This document shows, one piece after another, positions 25,057 through 33,337 of a DNA stretch of 64,000 nucleotides. The position numbers and the translations under genes are program-made. The notes under the pieces were generated by a model. It was not told the origin of the DNA and searched no databases. It saw nothing but the letters and a program-made list of their open reading frames with translations. The stretch comes from Cryobacterium sp. PH31-O1 (GTDB lineage: Bacteria; Actinomycetota; Actinomycetes; Actinomycetales; Microbacteriaceae): contig NZ_JASITB010000007.1 of the NCBI RefSeq assembly GCF_030063455.1, positions 124,001-188,000 of the forward strand, read 5' to 3'. Position 1 is the stretch's first letter. The number at the start of each line of letters is the position of its first letter.

Positions 25057-26066
25057 CTAGCAGCCCATTGGCCACCTACCAGCCCGATCAGCGCGCCCTC
25101 GCGCTGATCGGCGGGGAGGCCACCGACGCCAACCTGCGCCGGTACCTGCACGGAATCCCCGGAATCGACGCCGTCGGCCTCGAAGCCCGCGCCGCCGACC
25201 TCGGCACCCGATCGATCAAGACCAGCTCCAAACGCTGGGCGATCGATACCATCATCGGGCTGATCGACCTCACGACCCTCGAGGGCGCTGACACCCCCGG
25301 CAAGGTGCGTTCGCTCGTCGCCAAGGCGCTCATTCCCGACCCCAAAGACCCCGGCTGCCCCCGTGTCGCCGCGGTCTGCGTCTATGGCGACATGGTCGGT
25401 GATGCCGTCACAGCGCTTGGGTCGGCTCACGCCGCCGGCGGTACCGATGGTGTCAATGTTGCTGCGGTTGCGACCGCATTTCCGAGCGGCCGGGCCTCTC
25501 TTTCGGTCAAGCTCGCCGACGTGCGCGACGCGGTCACGGCGGGTGCCGACGAGATCGACATGGTCATCGACCGTGGAGCATTTCTGGCGGGTCGGTTCGG
25601 CCAGGTCTACGACGAGATCGTCGCCGTGAAAGAGGCCTGCCGCCGCGCCGACGGAACGCTTGCCCACCTTAAGGTGATTCTTGAGACCGGCGAACTGAAC
25701 ACCTACGACAACGTACGCCGCGCCTCCTGGCTGGCTATCCTGGCCGGCGGGGACTTCATTAAGACCTCCACCGGTAAGGTCGCCCCCGCCGCGACGCTGC
25801 CGGTAACGCTGTCTATGCTCGAGGTCGTACGGGACTGGCACCGCCTCACGGGCGTGCGCATCGGTGTGAAACCAGCCGGCGGCATCCGCACCTCCAAAGA
25901 CGCGATCAAGTACCTCGTGACGGTCGCGGAAACCGTGGGGGAGGAGTGGCTGACCCCGCACCTGTTCCGCTTCGGTGCCTCCAGCCTGCTCAATGACGTG
26001 CTGTTGCAGCGTCAGAAGATGACCACCGGGCACTACTCCGGCCCCGACTACGTGACGATTGACTAG
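25053..26066 (+). CDS. deoC: Deoxyribose-phosphate aldolase (long form)
   Basis: 337 residues from ATG at 25053. It cleaves 2-deoxyribose 5-phosphate to acetaldehyde and glyceraldehyde 3-phosphate. The Schiff-base Lys is K237 in GGDFIKTSTGK; DEIDMVIDRGAFLAG and VGVKPAGGIRTSKDA are the other active-site segments. The length matches the longer actinobacterial and eukaryotic DERA proteins rather than the about 220-260-residue bacterial short form. It is coupled to the regulator upstream and 9 bp from the aldehyde dehydrogenase, which can remove the acetaldehyde. Confidence 0.94.
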   Translation: MTSSPLATYQPDQRALALIGGEATDANLRRYLHGIPGIDAVGLEARAADLGTRSIKTSSKRWAIDTIIGLIDLTTLEGADTPGKVRSLVAKALIPDPKDPGCPRVAAVCVYGDMVGDAVTALGSAHAAGGTDGVNVAAVATAFPSGRASLSVKLADVRDAVTAGADEIDMVIDRGAFLAGRFGQVYDEIVAVKEACRRADGTLAHLKVILETGELNTYDNVRRASWLAILAGGDFIKTSTGKVAPAATLPVTLSMLEVVRDWHRLTGVRIGVKPAGGIRTSKDAIKYLVTVAETVGEEWLTPHLFRFGASSLLNDVLLQRQKMTTGHYSGPDYVTID

Positions 26067-26075
26067 GGAACGACA

Positions 26076-27617
26076 ATGAAATTTCTCGACTACGCCCCCG
26101 CCCCAGAGTCGCAGGCCCTGCTGAACCTCAAAAGCGACTACGGCCTCTTCATTAGGGGTGAGTTCACCGCCGGCCGCGGCACTCCTTTCGCGAGCATCAA
26201 CCCGGCCACGGAAGAACAGATCGCGATGATCGCCACCGCCAATCAAACGGATGTCGACGAGGCGGTCGCTGCCGCCCGTCACGCCTACGACGGGGTCTGG
26301 TCGCGCCTGTCCGGCAGTGACCGCGGCAAGTACCTGTTTCGCATTGCCCGCCTGGTGCAGGAACGTGCCCGCGAACTGGCCGTCGCCGAAACCCTCGACA
26401 ACGGCAAGCCGATTAAGGAAACCCGCGACGTTGACATTCCCCTCGTCGCGGCCTGGTTCTTCTACTACGCCGGCTGGGCCGACAAGCTCGACCACGCCGG
26501 AGCAGGTCCGAACCCGGCCTCGCTCGGCGTGGCCGCCCAGGTCATCCCATGGAATTTTCCGCTCATGATGCTGGCCTGGAAGATCGCCCCGGCGCTCGCC
26601 GCCGGCAACACCGTCGTACTCAAACCGGCCGAAACGACCTCGCTCACCGCCCTGTTGTTCGCCGAGATTCTGCAGCAGGCCGACCTGCCCGCCGGTGTCG
26701 TGAACATCATCACCGGCGACGGGAGCACCGGGCAGGCGCTGGTCAACCACCCGGGCGTCAACAAGGTCGCCTTCACCGGCTCGACCTCGGTCGGTCGCGC
26801 CATCGCCCGTTCGGTCGCCGGAACCGATAAGAAGCTCAGTTTGGAGCTTGGTGGCAAGGGTGCCAACATCGTCTTCGACGATGCCCCCATCGACCAGGCC
26901 GTCGAGGGAATCGTGCGGGGTATCTTCTTCAATCAGGGGCACGTCTGCTGCGCCGGAAGCCGCCTGCTGGTGCAGGAAAGCATCCACGACGACGTCATCG
27001 ATCGGCTCAAGCGTCGCATGCAGACGCTGCGTCTGGGGGACCCGCTCGACAAGAACACCGACATCGGCGCCATCAACAGCGCCGAACAGCTCGCCCGCAT
27101 TCGCGAACTGTCCGACCTCGGCCAGCAGGAAGGCGCCGAGCGCTGGAGCGCCGACTGCGTCATCCCGGAGAACGGCTTCTGGTTCGCGCCGACCATCTTC
27201 ACCAACGTGACGACCAGCCACCGCATCGCGCGGGACGAGATCTTCGGCCCGGTGCTGTCGGTACTGACATTCCGCACTCCGGCCGAAGCCATCGCCAAGG
27301 CCAACAACACCCCATACGGGCTCTCCGCCGGAATCTGGAGCGACAAGGGCAGCAGAATCCTCGCCGTCGCCGACAAACTGCGCGCCGGCGTCATCTGGGC
27401 AAACACCTTCAACCAGTTCGACCCGTCCAGCCCGTTCGGCGGTTATAAGGAGAGCGGGTACGGCCGAGAGGGTGGCCGCCACGGCCTCGCCGCCTACCTC
27501 AAGCCCGCCGTACGCTCCGGCTCGCGGTCGATCGCAGCAGCCGAGCACGCTCCGGTCAGCAAGAAGTCCGCATCCGCCAGCAAAAAGTCCGCATCCGCAG
27601 AGAAGGCCGCCAAGTGA
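26076..27617 (+). CDS. Aldehyde dehydrogenase, catalytic partner of an ALDH16-like pair
   Basis: 513 residues. It has the NAD-binding ALDH fold with PWNFPLMMLAWK, catalytic Glu257 (LELGGKG) and catalytic Cys291 (NQGHVCCAGSR). After the normal ALDH end (GRHGLAAYLKP) comes a 35-residue Lys/Ser/Ala-rich tail containing two KKSASA repeats. It probably oxidises acetaldehyde made by DeoC. It overlaps the next gene, a short non-catalytic ALDH-like protein, by 4 bp, suggesting a hetero-complex. Confidence 0.9.
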   Translation: MKFLDYAPAPESQALLNLKSDYGLFIRGEFTAGRGTPFASINPATEEQIAMIATANQTDVDEAVAAARHAYDGVWSRLSGSDRGKYLFRIARLVQERARELAVAETLDNGKPIKETRDVDIPLVAAWFFYYAGWADKLDHAGAGPNPASLGVAAQVIPWNFPLMMLAWKIAPALAAGNTVVLKPAETTSLTALLFAEILQQADLPAGVVNIITGDGSTGQALVNHPGVNKVAFTGSTSVGRAIARSVAGTDKKLSLELGGKGANIVFDDAPIDQAVEGIVRGIFFNQGHVCCAGSRLLVQESIHDDVIDRLKRRMQTLRLGDPLDKNTDIGAINSAEQLARIRELSDLGQQEGAERWSADCVIPENGFWFAPTIFTNVTTSHRIARDEIFGPVLSVLTFRTPAEAIAKANNTPYGLSAGIWSDKGSRILAVADKLRAGVIWANTFNQFDPSSPFGGYKESGYGREGGRHGLAAYLKPAVRSGSRSIAAAEHAPVSKKSASASKKSASAEKAAK

Positions 27618-28477
27618 ACCGCCTCGCCATCCCCAAGACCTACAAGCTCTACATCGGCGGCAAGTTTCCGCGCAGCGAGTCAGGTCGCGTCTACGAGGTG
27701 CTCTCGCACCAGGGCGACTTTCTGGCCAACGCCGCGAAGGGCAGCCGCAAGGATGCCCGCGACGCCGTCGTCGCTGCCCGCAGCGCCCTCTCCGGCTGGG
27801 CCAGCGCCACGGCCTACAACCGCGGACAGGTGCTCTACCGCATTGCCGAACTGCTCGAGGGCCGCCGGGCCCAGTTCGTCGACGAAATTGAGAACAGCGA
27901 GGGCGTGACCACCGCGGTCGCCAACGCCCAGGTCGACGAGGCCATCGACCGCTGGGTTTGGTACGCCGGCTGGGCGGACAAGTACGTGCAGGTCGCCGGT
28001 AACGCCAACCCGGTCGCCGGCCCGTTCTTCAACCTGTCGGTACCCGAACCGACAGGCGTCGTCGCGATCATCGCGCCGCAGGGAAACGAATCCTTGCTCG
28101 GACTGGTCAGTGCGATCGCGCCGGCCCTCGTCGCCGGCAACACGGTCGTCGTCGTCGCCAACGAGAACGCCCCGCTATCGGCGATCAGCCTGGGCGAGGT
28201 GCTCGCCACGAGCGACGTACCCGGTGGCGTCGTCAACATCGTTACCGGATCACCGGCCGAGATCGCACCCTGGCTGGCCAGCCATGCCGACGTCAACGCC
28301 CTCGATCTGGTCGGTGCCGGTGACCTCGACTGGGTGGAGCTGCAGATCAGCGCCGCCGAGACGCTCAAGCGGGTGCTCCCGCCCGAGTCGGGCGCGGATG
28401 CCGCGGCCCCGGCTCTGTCCCGCATCCTCGCCTTCACCGAGCTGAAGACGGTCTGGCACACCAAGGCGATTCTCTGA
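27614..28477 (+). CDS. Short ALDH-like protein without catalytic domain
   Basis: 287 residues. It keeps the N-terminal ALDH cofactor-domain pattern (KLYIGGKFPRSESGR, RGQVLYRIAELLEGR, VPEPTGVVAIIAPQGN, LVAGNTVVV) but stops before the catalytic Glu/Cys region and ends with FTELKTVWHTKAIL. Two full ALDH motifs are lost, yet the frame is clean and coupled to the active ALDH, so it is not decay. In the ALDH16 family a second ALDH-like unit lacking the Cys is fused to the active one; here the two appear split. Role probably structural or regulatory. Confidence 0.75.
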   Translation: MNRLAIPKTYKLYIGGKFPRSESGRVYEVLSHQGDFLANAAKGSRKDARDAVVAARSALSGWASATAYNRGQVLYRIAELLEGRRAQFVDEIENSEGVTTAVANAQVDEAIDRWVWYAGWADKYVQVAGNANPVAGPFFNLSVPEPTGVVAIIAPQGNESLLGLVSAIAPALVAGNTVVVVANENAPLSAISLGEVLATSDVPGGVVNIVTGSPAEIAPWLASHADVNALDLVGAGDLDWVELQISAAETLKRVLPPESGADAAAPALSRILAFTELKTVWHTKAIL

Positions 28478-28522
28478 GCGCGCACGGTGGACGACACTCA
28501 GCCGAGGGTCAAGAGAACGAGA

Positions 28523-28528
28523 TAGGCT
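28523..28528 (+). promoter_or_regulatory. -10-like hexamer of leaderless DUF2867-type gene
   Basis: TAGGCT ends 7 nt before ATG at 28536, separating this gene from the deoC operon. Confidence 0.5.
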
Positions 28529-28535
28529 CCGCCGC

Positions 28536-30056
28536 ATGACCTTACGCAAAGCACTTGTCACGGGATCTACGGGCTACATCGGGGGGCGTCTGGTTCCCAA
28601 ACTCCTCGAGGCCGGTTTCACGGTGCGGGTGCTCGTGCGCACCCCCGCGAAGCTGCGTGACGTGCCGTGGGCCGACCAGGTCGAGGTCGTGCAGGGGGAC
28701 CTCGGCGACCTGGCGTCCGTGCAGCGCGCCTGCGTCGACATCGACGTGCTGTACTACCTGGTGCACTCGATGGGTGCAGCCGGGGACTTCGAGAAGACCG
28801 AGCATCTTGCCGCCGAGAACGTCGCCCAGGCCGCTGCGGCAGCTCACGTCTCCCGCATCGTCTACCTTGGCGGGCTGCACCCCGACACCGACACTCTTTC
28901 GGCCCACCTGCGTTCACGCATGGAGGTCGGCCGGATCCTGCTGAACAGCGGCGTGCCCACCATCGCGTTCCAGGCCGGCGTGGTCATCGGTTCCGGCTCA
29001 ACCTCGTTCGAGATGATTCGCCATCTGACCGACGTGTTGCCGTACATGCCGGCACCCAAGTGGGTGCGCAACAAGATCCAGCCGATCGCCGTACGCGACG
29101 TGCTGTATTACCTCCAGGCCGCCGCCGACCTCGCACCCGAGGTGAACCGCACCTTCGACATCGGCGGCCCCGACGTGCTCCGTTACGGCCAGATGATGAA
29201 CGGCTACGCCCTCGAAGCAGGTCTCAAACAGCGAGCGATCGCTGCACTGCCGGTGCTCACCCCCTGGCTCGCCTCCCAGTGGGTGAACCTGGTCACTCCG
29301 ATTCCGCGCAACCTCGCCATCCCGATCATCGCCTCGCTGCAGTACGACTGTGTCGTTCACGAGACCGATATCGACGAGTTCATTCCACGGCCGGAGGGCG
29401 GCCTCACCGCTTACCGCCGTGCGGTGCGCCTCGCGCTGGGTCGCATGCGCGACGGCGACGTCGAGACCAGCTGGCGCAACTCTTCGATCGAGGGCGCGTC
29501 GAGCAACCCGCTGCCGAGCGACCCGGACTGGGCCGGCCACGCCGTCTACACCGATCTTCGCGAGAAGACGACTCACGCCGACCCGGCCGCGCTCTGGCGG
29601 GTCATCGAAAGTATCGGCGGTGAAAACGGCTGGTACTCCTTTCCCTTGGCCTGGGCGGTGCGTGGCCTCATGGACAAGGCCGTCGGAGGCGTGGGCCTGC
29701 GCCGCGGTCGCCGCAACCCCGACCACCTGCATAACGGTGAGGTACTCGACTTCTGGCGGGTCGAACGGATCGACCACGGCAGCTTTCTGCGCCTCCGCGC
29801 CGAAATGCGAGTTCCCGGCCGGGCGTGGCTCGAGATGAGCGTCACCCCGACCGATTCTGGCGGCTCGGTGTACCGACAGCGCGCCGTGTTTTTCCCCCGG
29901 GGTCTCGGCGGCAGGCTGTACTGGGCAGCGATCCTGCCGTTCCACGGCATCATCTTCGAGGGTATGGCCACACGCATCACGGCGACGGCGGCGGCTGAGC
30001 GCAAGGCCGAAGCGGGGCATCCGCACGCGGCTGTTTCTCGCTCAGACGCTGACTGA
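28536..30056 (+). CDS. NAD(P)-binding epimerase-like protein with C-terminal DUF2867
   Basis: 506 residues. The first about 290 are an extended-SDR/NmrA-like Rossmann domain (VTGSTGYIGGRLVPKLLEAG at 8-27; LVHSMGAAGDFEKTE). The C-terminal about 150 residues match the DUF2867 pattern (GGENGWYSFPLAWAVRGLMD, then VLDFWRVERIDHGSFLRLRAEMR and FHGIIFEGMA near the end). The combination is common in actinobacteria; the substrate is unknown, with lipid- or quinone-related roles suggested by the SRPBCC-like C-terminal half. It is transcribed alone. Confidence 0.82.
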   Translation: MTLRKALVTGSTGYIGGRLVPKLLEAGFTVRVLVRTPAKLRDVPWADQVEVVQGDLGDLASVQRACVDIDVLYYLVHSMGAAGDFEKTEHLAAENVAQAAAAAHVSRIVYLGGLHPDTDTLSAHLRSRMEVGRILLNSGVPTIAFQAGVVIGSGSTSFEMIRHLTDVLPYMPAPKWVRNKIQPIAVRDVLYYLQAAADLAPEVNRTFDIGGPDVLRYGQMMNGYALEAGLKQRAIAALPVLTPWLASQWVNLVTPIPRNLAIPIIASLQYDCVVHETDIDEFIPRPEGGLTAYRRAVRLALGRMRDGDVETSWRNSSIEGASSNPLPSDPDWAGHAVYTDLREKTTHADPAALWRVIESIGGENGWYSFPLAWAVRGLMDKAVGGVGLRRGRRNPDHLHNGEVLDFWRVERIDHGSFLRLRAEMRVPGRAWLEMSVTPTDSGGSVYRQRAVFFPRGLGGRLYWAAILPFHGIIFEGMATRITATAAAERKAEAGHPHAAVSRSDAD

Positions 30057-30142
30057 CGCCACGGGTAGAACGTGCGTATAGTCTGAGAATTCTGGATACT
30101 CGGCCAGGTTCGGGGCATGATGGTTACGAGTAGGAGGCCACT

Positions 30143-30703
30143 ATGTCAGTATCTCTCGCCTTTCTGGGGGACGGCCTCGTTGCGGGCGGTCAGTGGGACG
30201 AATGGTTTCCCGAGCACGACGTGCATAACCTGGCCGTGAGTGGAAACACCACCGACGAGGTTATTGCCCAGCTTGATCAGGTCATCGCCTTGCGCCCGGA
30301 CGCCGTTGTGATCGGGGTCGGAACGAACGACCTCGGCTGGCGCAAGTCTGACGAATACGTCGTGCGCAACCTCGAGACCATTTTGCACACCCTTCGCCGC
30401 GCGCTACCGGAAACCCGCATCCTGGTTCAATCGGTTCTGCCACGCGACCGCGACTTTGCCGGCACCATCCGTTCCATCAATCGGCATGTCTGGCAGTATG
30501 CCCCCACCCTGCATGTGCAATACCTTGACCTGTGGCCGGCGCTCGCCCTGCCTGATGGTGAGCTCGACCCGACACTCGGCATCGACCGGCTGCACCTGAA
30601 CCCGGCCGGATATGCGGCCTGGCTGGCCGAATTGAAGGTGGGTCTCGAGATTTTGTTCGAACGCCCGCCGTCTACGACCTCGATTCCCATTCAGCACGCC
30701 TGA
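30143..30703 (+). CDS. SGNH/GDSL-like hydrolase lacking the nucleophile Ser
   Basis: 186 residues with a taggagg ribosome binding site. The SGNH blocks are recognisable: block I reads FLGDGLVAGG where GDSL is expected (Gly at position 11 instead of Ser), block II AVSGNTTDEV, block III GVGTNDLG (Asn62), and block V DRLHLNPAGY (Asp147, His150). All catalytic positions except the nucleophile are kept. So the fold is that of a GDSL esterase, but normal Ser catalysis seems impossible. A TATAGT box at 30078-30083 may be its promoter. Confidence 0.8.
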   Translation: MSVSLAFLGDGLVAGGQWDEWFPEHDVHNLAVSGNTTDEVIAQLDQVIALRPDAVVIGVGTNDLGWRKSDEYVVRNLETILHTLRRALPETRILVQSVLPRDRDFAGTIRSINRHVWQYAPTLHVQYLDLWPALALPDGELDPTLGIDRLHLNPAGYAAWLAELKVGLEILFERPPSTTSIPIQHA

Positions 30704-30770
30704 TCGTGTCGGGGCGTGATTAGGGCACCGCACGCCGGTGGCCGAAGCTCGCCATGACCAGCACGCTCGG

Positions 30771-30776
30771 TAGAGT
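30771..30776 (+). promoter_or_regulatory. -10-like hexamer of leaderless DUF2207 gene
   Basis: TAGAGT ends 6 nt before the ATG at 30783. Confidence 0.5.
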
Positions 30777-30782
30777 GGACTC

Positions 30783-32690
30783 ATGCTCCGATCGGTTCGC
30801 CCCGCCCTTGTCCTGTTACTCGGTGCGCTGGCCATCGATGGCGCCGTGCTGACGCTCGCTCCGCCAACGCAGGCCGCAGCGGCCAGCCCCAGCGCCGTCA
30901 GCATCGTGGGCTCCGACGCCAGCGACTTCAGCTTCGACTCCTTCGACTCGCAGTACGAGCTCCAGCTTGACGCCGACGGCCGCTCGACGCTCAAAACCGT
31001 CGAGACGATCGTGGCCCGGTTTCCCGAGATCGATCAGAACCACGGCATTCGCCGCGCCATCCCCACCCGATACCAGGGCCACCCCACCGACATCGCGATC
31101 GACAGCGTCACCGATGAGAACGGCGCGCCGCGATCCTTCGACACTGAGACCACCAGCGAGGACCGGGACCAGGAGTTTCTCGACGTGACCATCGCCGCCG
31201 ACGAATTCGTGCACGGCGCGCAGACCTATGTGATCACCTATGAGCAGTCCAATGTAACCCTGTACCCCTCCGACGCGAACACCGAAGAGTTCTACTGGGA
31301 CGTCAACGGCACCGGGTGGGACCAAACCTTCGGCCTGGTCACGGCCACCGTGCGGTTCGATCCGGAGCTGGTCGACCGTCGGCGGGGCCAGGCGCTCTGT
31401 TTTCAAGGACCGGAAGGCTCCAGTACACCCTGTGAGGACATCCGTCTGGGCGGTTCGTCGACACAACCGGCCGTGAGCGTGCTCGCCACCAATCTGGGCG
31501 CGCGGGAGAACCTCACCGTCGTGGTGCCGTTCGAGCCGGGTACCTTTGTGCCACGGGATGATTCCTTCACCGCAAATGCGCTCCCGATCGTTGGCCTGGT
31601 CGGTGCCCTTGTGAGCCTGTTGACGGCGCTCGTCGCCGGTCTGCTGCGGGCCACGCGCTGGCGGAGCGCCGCCGGCCGCTTCACGATTATCGCCGAATAT
31701 CTGCCGCCGCGGGGGGTGAACCTGCTCACCTCTGGCGATGTCACCGGCACCGCCAGCAAGGCGATGGCAGCCCAGTTCATCAGCTTCGCGGTGCGGGGCA
31801 ACGTGCGCATTCTCGAGGCGGGCGATAAGAAGAGCCACTTTCTGCTCGAATTCGTGCACGCACACGGTGTCGATGAGACCGAGAGCCGCATCCTCGGCAA
31901 GCTGTTCCCCGGACTGCAGGCTGGCGACCAGCGAGACCTGAAGAAGAAGAGCATCTCCCTGAGTAAGGCGTTGCAGAAGGAACGCCTGGCTGCCAGAGCC
32001 GAATCGTTGCGGTTGGGGTTGCGGGAGAAGAAAAACGACGGCTTGCGGGTTTGGCTGTTCGTGCTCGCGGTTGTCGGCGCCGGCGTCGCCCTGGCGGGGA
32101 GCCTCGGCGCCGTTATAACCGTTGTGGGCGGTTTGTGGCCGTTATTGTTCATCGCTGTGGCGATCATCAGCGCGCTGGGCACGTTCGTGTTCGCCGGCAA
32201 TCTGCGACCGCTGACCGACAGCGGAGCCGAGCTCCGTGATTATCTGAAGGGCGTCAAGTTGTATATAGGTCTCGCCGAAGCCGATCGGCTGCGAGTATTG
32301 CAGAGTCCGGAAGGAGCCGTGCGCTCCGTGTATCGGCCGGAGAATTCACGCCCCGAACTGACGCAGCGTCCCGAAACAGCGGATGCAGCCTCCGTTCAGA
32401 TCGTAAAACTCTACGAACGAGTGCTGCCGCTGGCCGTTTTGTTTGGGCAGGAGAAGGACTGGTCCGGCGTTCTTAGCCAGTACTACGCCCAAAGCCACAC
32501 CCAGCCCGACTGGTATTCCGGTTCTGGAATATTCCAGGCAGCCTATTTCGCAGGTGCAATCAGCACATTCTCTACCGCCACCAGCGCGTCCTGGTCGGGC
32601 AGCGCCACGAGTTCCTCGACTTCAGGTGGCGGCGGCGGCGGTGGCTTCTCGGGTGGTGGCGGTGGCGGCGGCGGCGGAGGGGGCGTCTGA
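30783..32690 (+). CDS. DUF2207 family membrane protein with Gly-rich tail
   Basis: 635 residues. An N-terminal signal peptide or anchor (to about residue 33) is followed by an extracellular DUF2207 domain (about 40-250; RFPEIDQNHGIRRAIPTRYQ). One membrane helix lies at about 265-290, a cytoplasmic segment follows, then two helices at about 422-470. The C-terminal region (PDWYSGSGIFQAAYFAGAI) ends in an almost pure Gly tail (about 610-635). Function of the family is not established. The stop overlaps the next start (TGATG), so the two are coupled. Confidence 0.85.
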   Translation: MLRSVRPALVLLLGALAIDGAVLTLAPPTQAAAASPSAVSIVGSDASDFSFDSFDSQYELQLDADGRSTLKTVETIVARFPEIDQNHGIRRAIPTRYQGHPTDIAIDSVTDENGAPRSFDTETTSEDRDQEFLDVTIAADEFVHGAQTYVITYEQSNVTLYPSDANTEEFYWDVNGTGWDQTFGLVTATVRFDPELVDRRRGQALCFQGPEGSSTPCEDIRLGGSSTQPAVSVLATNLGARENLTVVVPFEPGTFVPRDDSFTANALPIVGLVGALVSLLTALVAGLLRATRWRSAAGRFTIIAEYLPPRGVNLLTSGDVTGTASKAMAAQFISFAVRGNVRILEAGDKKSHFLLEFVHAHGVDETESRILGKLFPGLQAGDQRDLKKKSISLSKALQKERLAARAESLRLGLREKKNDGLRVWLFVLAVVGAGVALAGSLGAVITVVGGLWPLLFIAVAIISALGTFVFAGNLRPLTDSGAELRDYLKGVKLYIGLAEADRLRVLQSPEGAVRSVYRPENSRPELTQRPETADAASVQIVKLYERVLPLAVLFGQEKDWSGVLSQYYAQSHTQPDWYSGSGIFQAAYFAGAISTFSTATSASWSGSATSSSTSGGGGGGGFSGGGGGGGGGGGV

Positions 32691-33037
32691 TGGGACGTGT
32701 AATGGGCACGCCAGCCGCACCGACCTTCACCCGCTCGGCCCTCGCGCCGGGGCTGCTCGGCGCCATCGTTCTGCTCGCCGGACTCGCACTGCTCGACAGT
32801 GAGAGTTTCATCATCATCCGTTACGCGGTCAGCATCCTCGCGCTCATCATCAGCGTCTTCGTGATCCAGGCACGGTCGTGGTATTGGCTCATCGGCCTCG
32901 TTCCGATGGCCGTGCTGTGGAACCCGGTCGTGATCCTCGACCTCAGCGGGCAGGGCTGGGTTTCGGCGCAGTTCATCGCCGCCATCGTCTTCGTCGTCGT
33001 CGGTCTGCGCACCAAGGTGCCGGTTCGCAAGGAATGA
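32690..33037 (+). CDS. Small membrane protein (DUF6804-like)
   Basis: 115 residues with about four membrane helices. LIGLVPMAVLWNPVVILDLSG resembles the pattern of DUF6804-type small membrane proteins, where an invariant Asn-Pro follows the third helix. The start at 32690 overlaps the DUF2207 stop; an ATG four codons later (32702) is also possible. Probably co-translated with the DUF2207 protein; function unknown. Confidence 0.7.
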   Translation: MGRVMGTPAAPTFTRSALAPGLLGAIVLLAGLALLDSESFIIIRYAVSILALIISVFVIQARSWYWLIGLVPMAVLWNPVVILDLSGQGWVSAQFIAAIVFVVVGLRTKVPVRKE

Positions 33038-33337
33038 ACGAAGGCGTAGACTTATGTCGCGTTGAGATACCGGGTCAGGTCTCTATTGTGCGCTCGCATT
33101 CGGTGGCATCATCCGTTGGATCGGTTGATTCAGCGGCACTACCGCTGCGACGGCATCCGCTTGACTTTGGGTTTGGCGTCATGATCAGGGCCCTTCCGTG
33201 TGTTGCAAATCGATCGTTTCTGCTCACCGCCGGAACGACCGGTGGCATGCGGCGTTCGGTTACACCAGAATGCCGTTACCTAGCGCGTGGACAGGTACAG
33301 CCGGTACCCGTACCGTGCTGCTTCGAAGTGGAGAACA
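33038..33337 (+). other. 300-bp non-coding gap before the helicase
   Basis: No convincing gene. A TAGACT box at 33047-33052 is the only -10-like signal I see, which would give the helicase a leader of about 280 nt. A small hairpin cagcgg/ccgctg (33131-33136 with 33142-33147) and a short self-complementary stretch around ggtacccgtacc near 33303 are present. Nothing else is recognised. Confidence 0.4.

Noticed and set aside
25035..27548. 837-codon open frame antisense to deoC and ALDH
   Set aside because: It mirrors two clearly conserved enzymes, has biased composition (many Gly, Val, Asp, His) typical of a reverse shadow in GC-rich DNA, and no ribosome binding site.
27614..28477. Short ALDH as a pseudogene
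   Set aside because: The frame is clean, coupled to the active ALDH by ATGA, and ends with a specific conserved-looking tail rather than at a frameshift.
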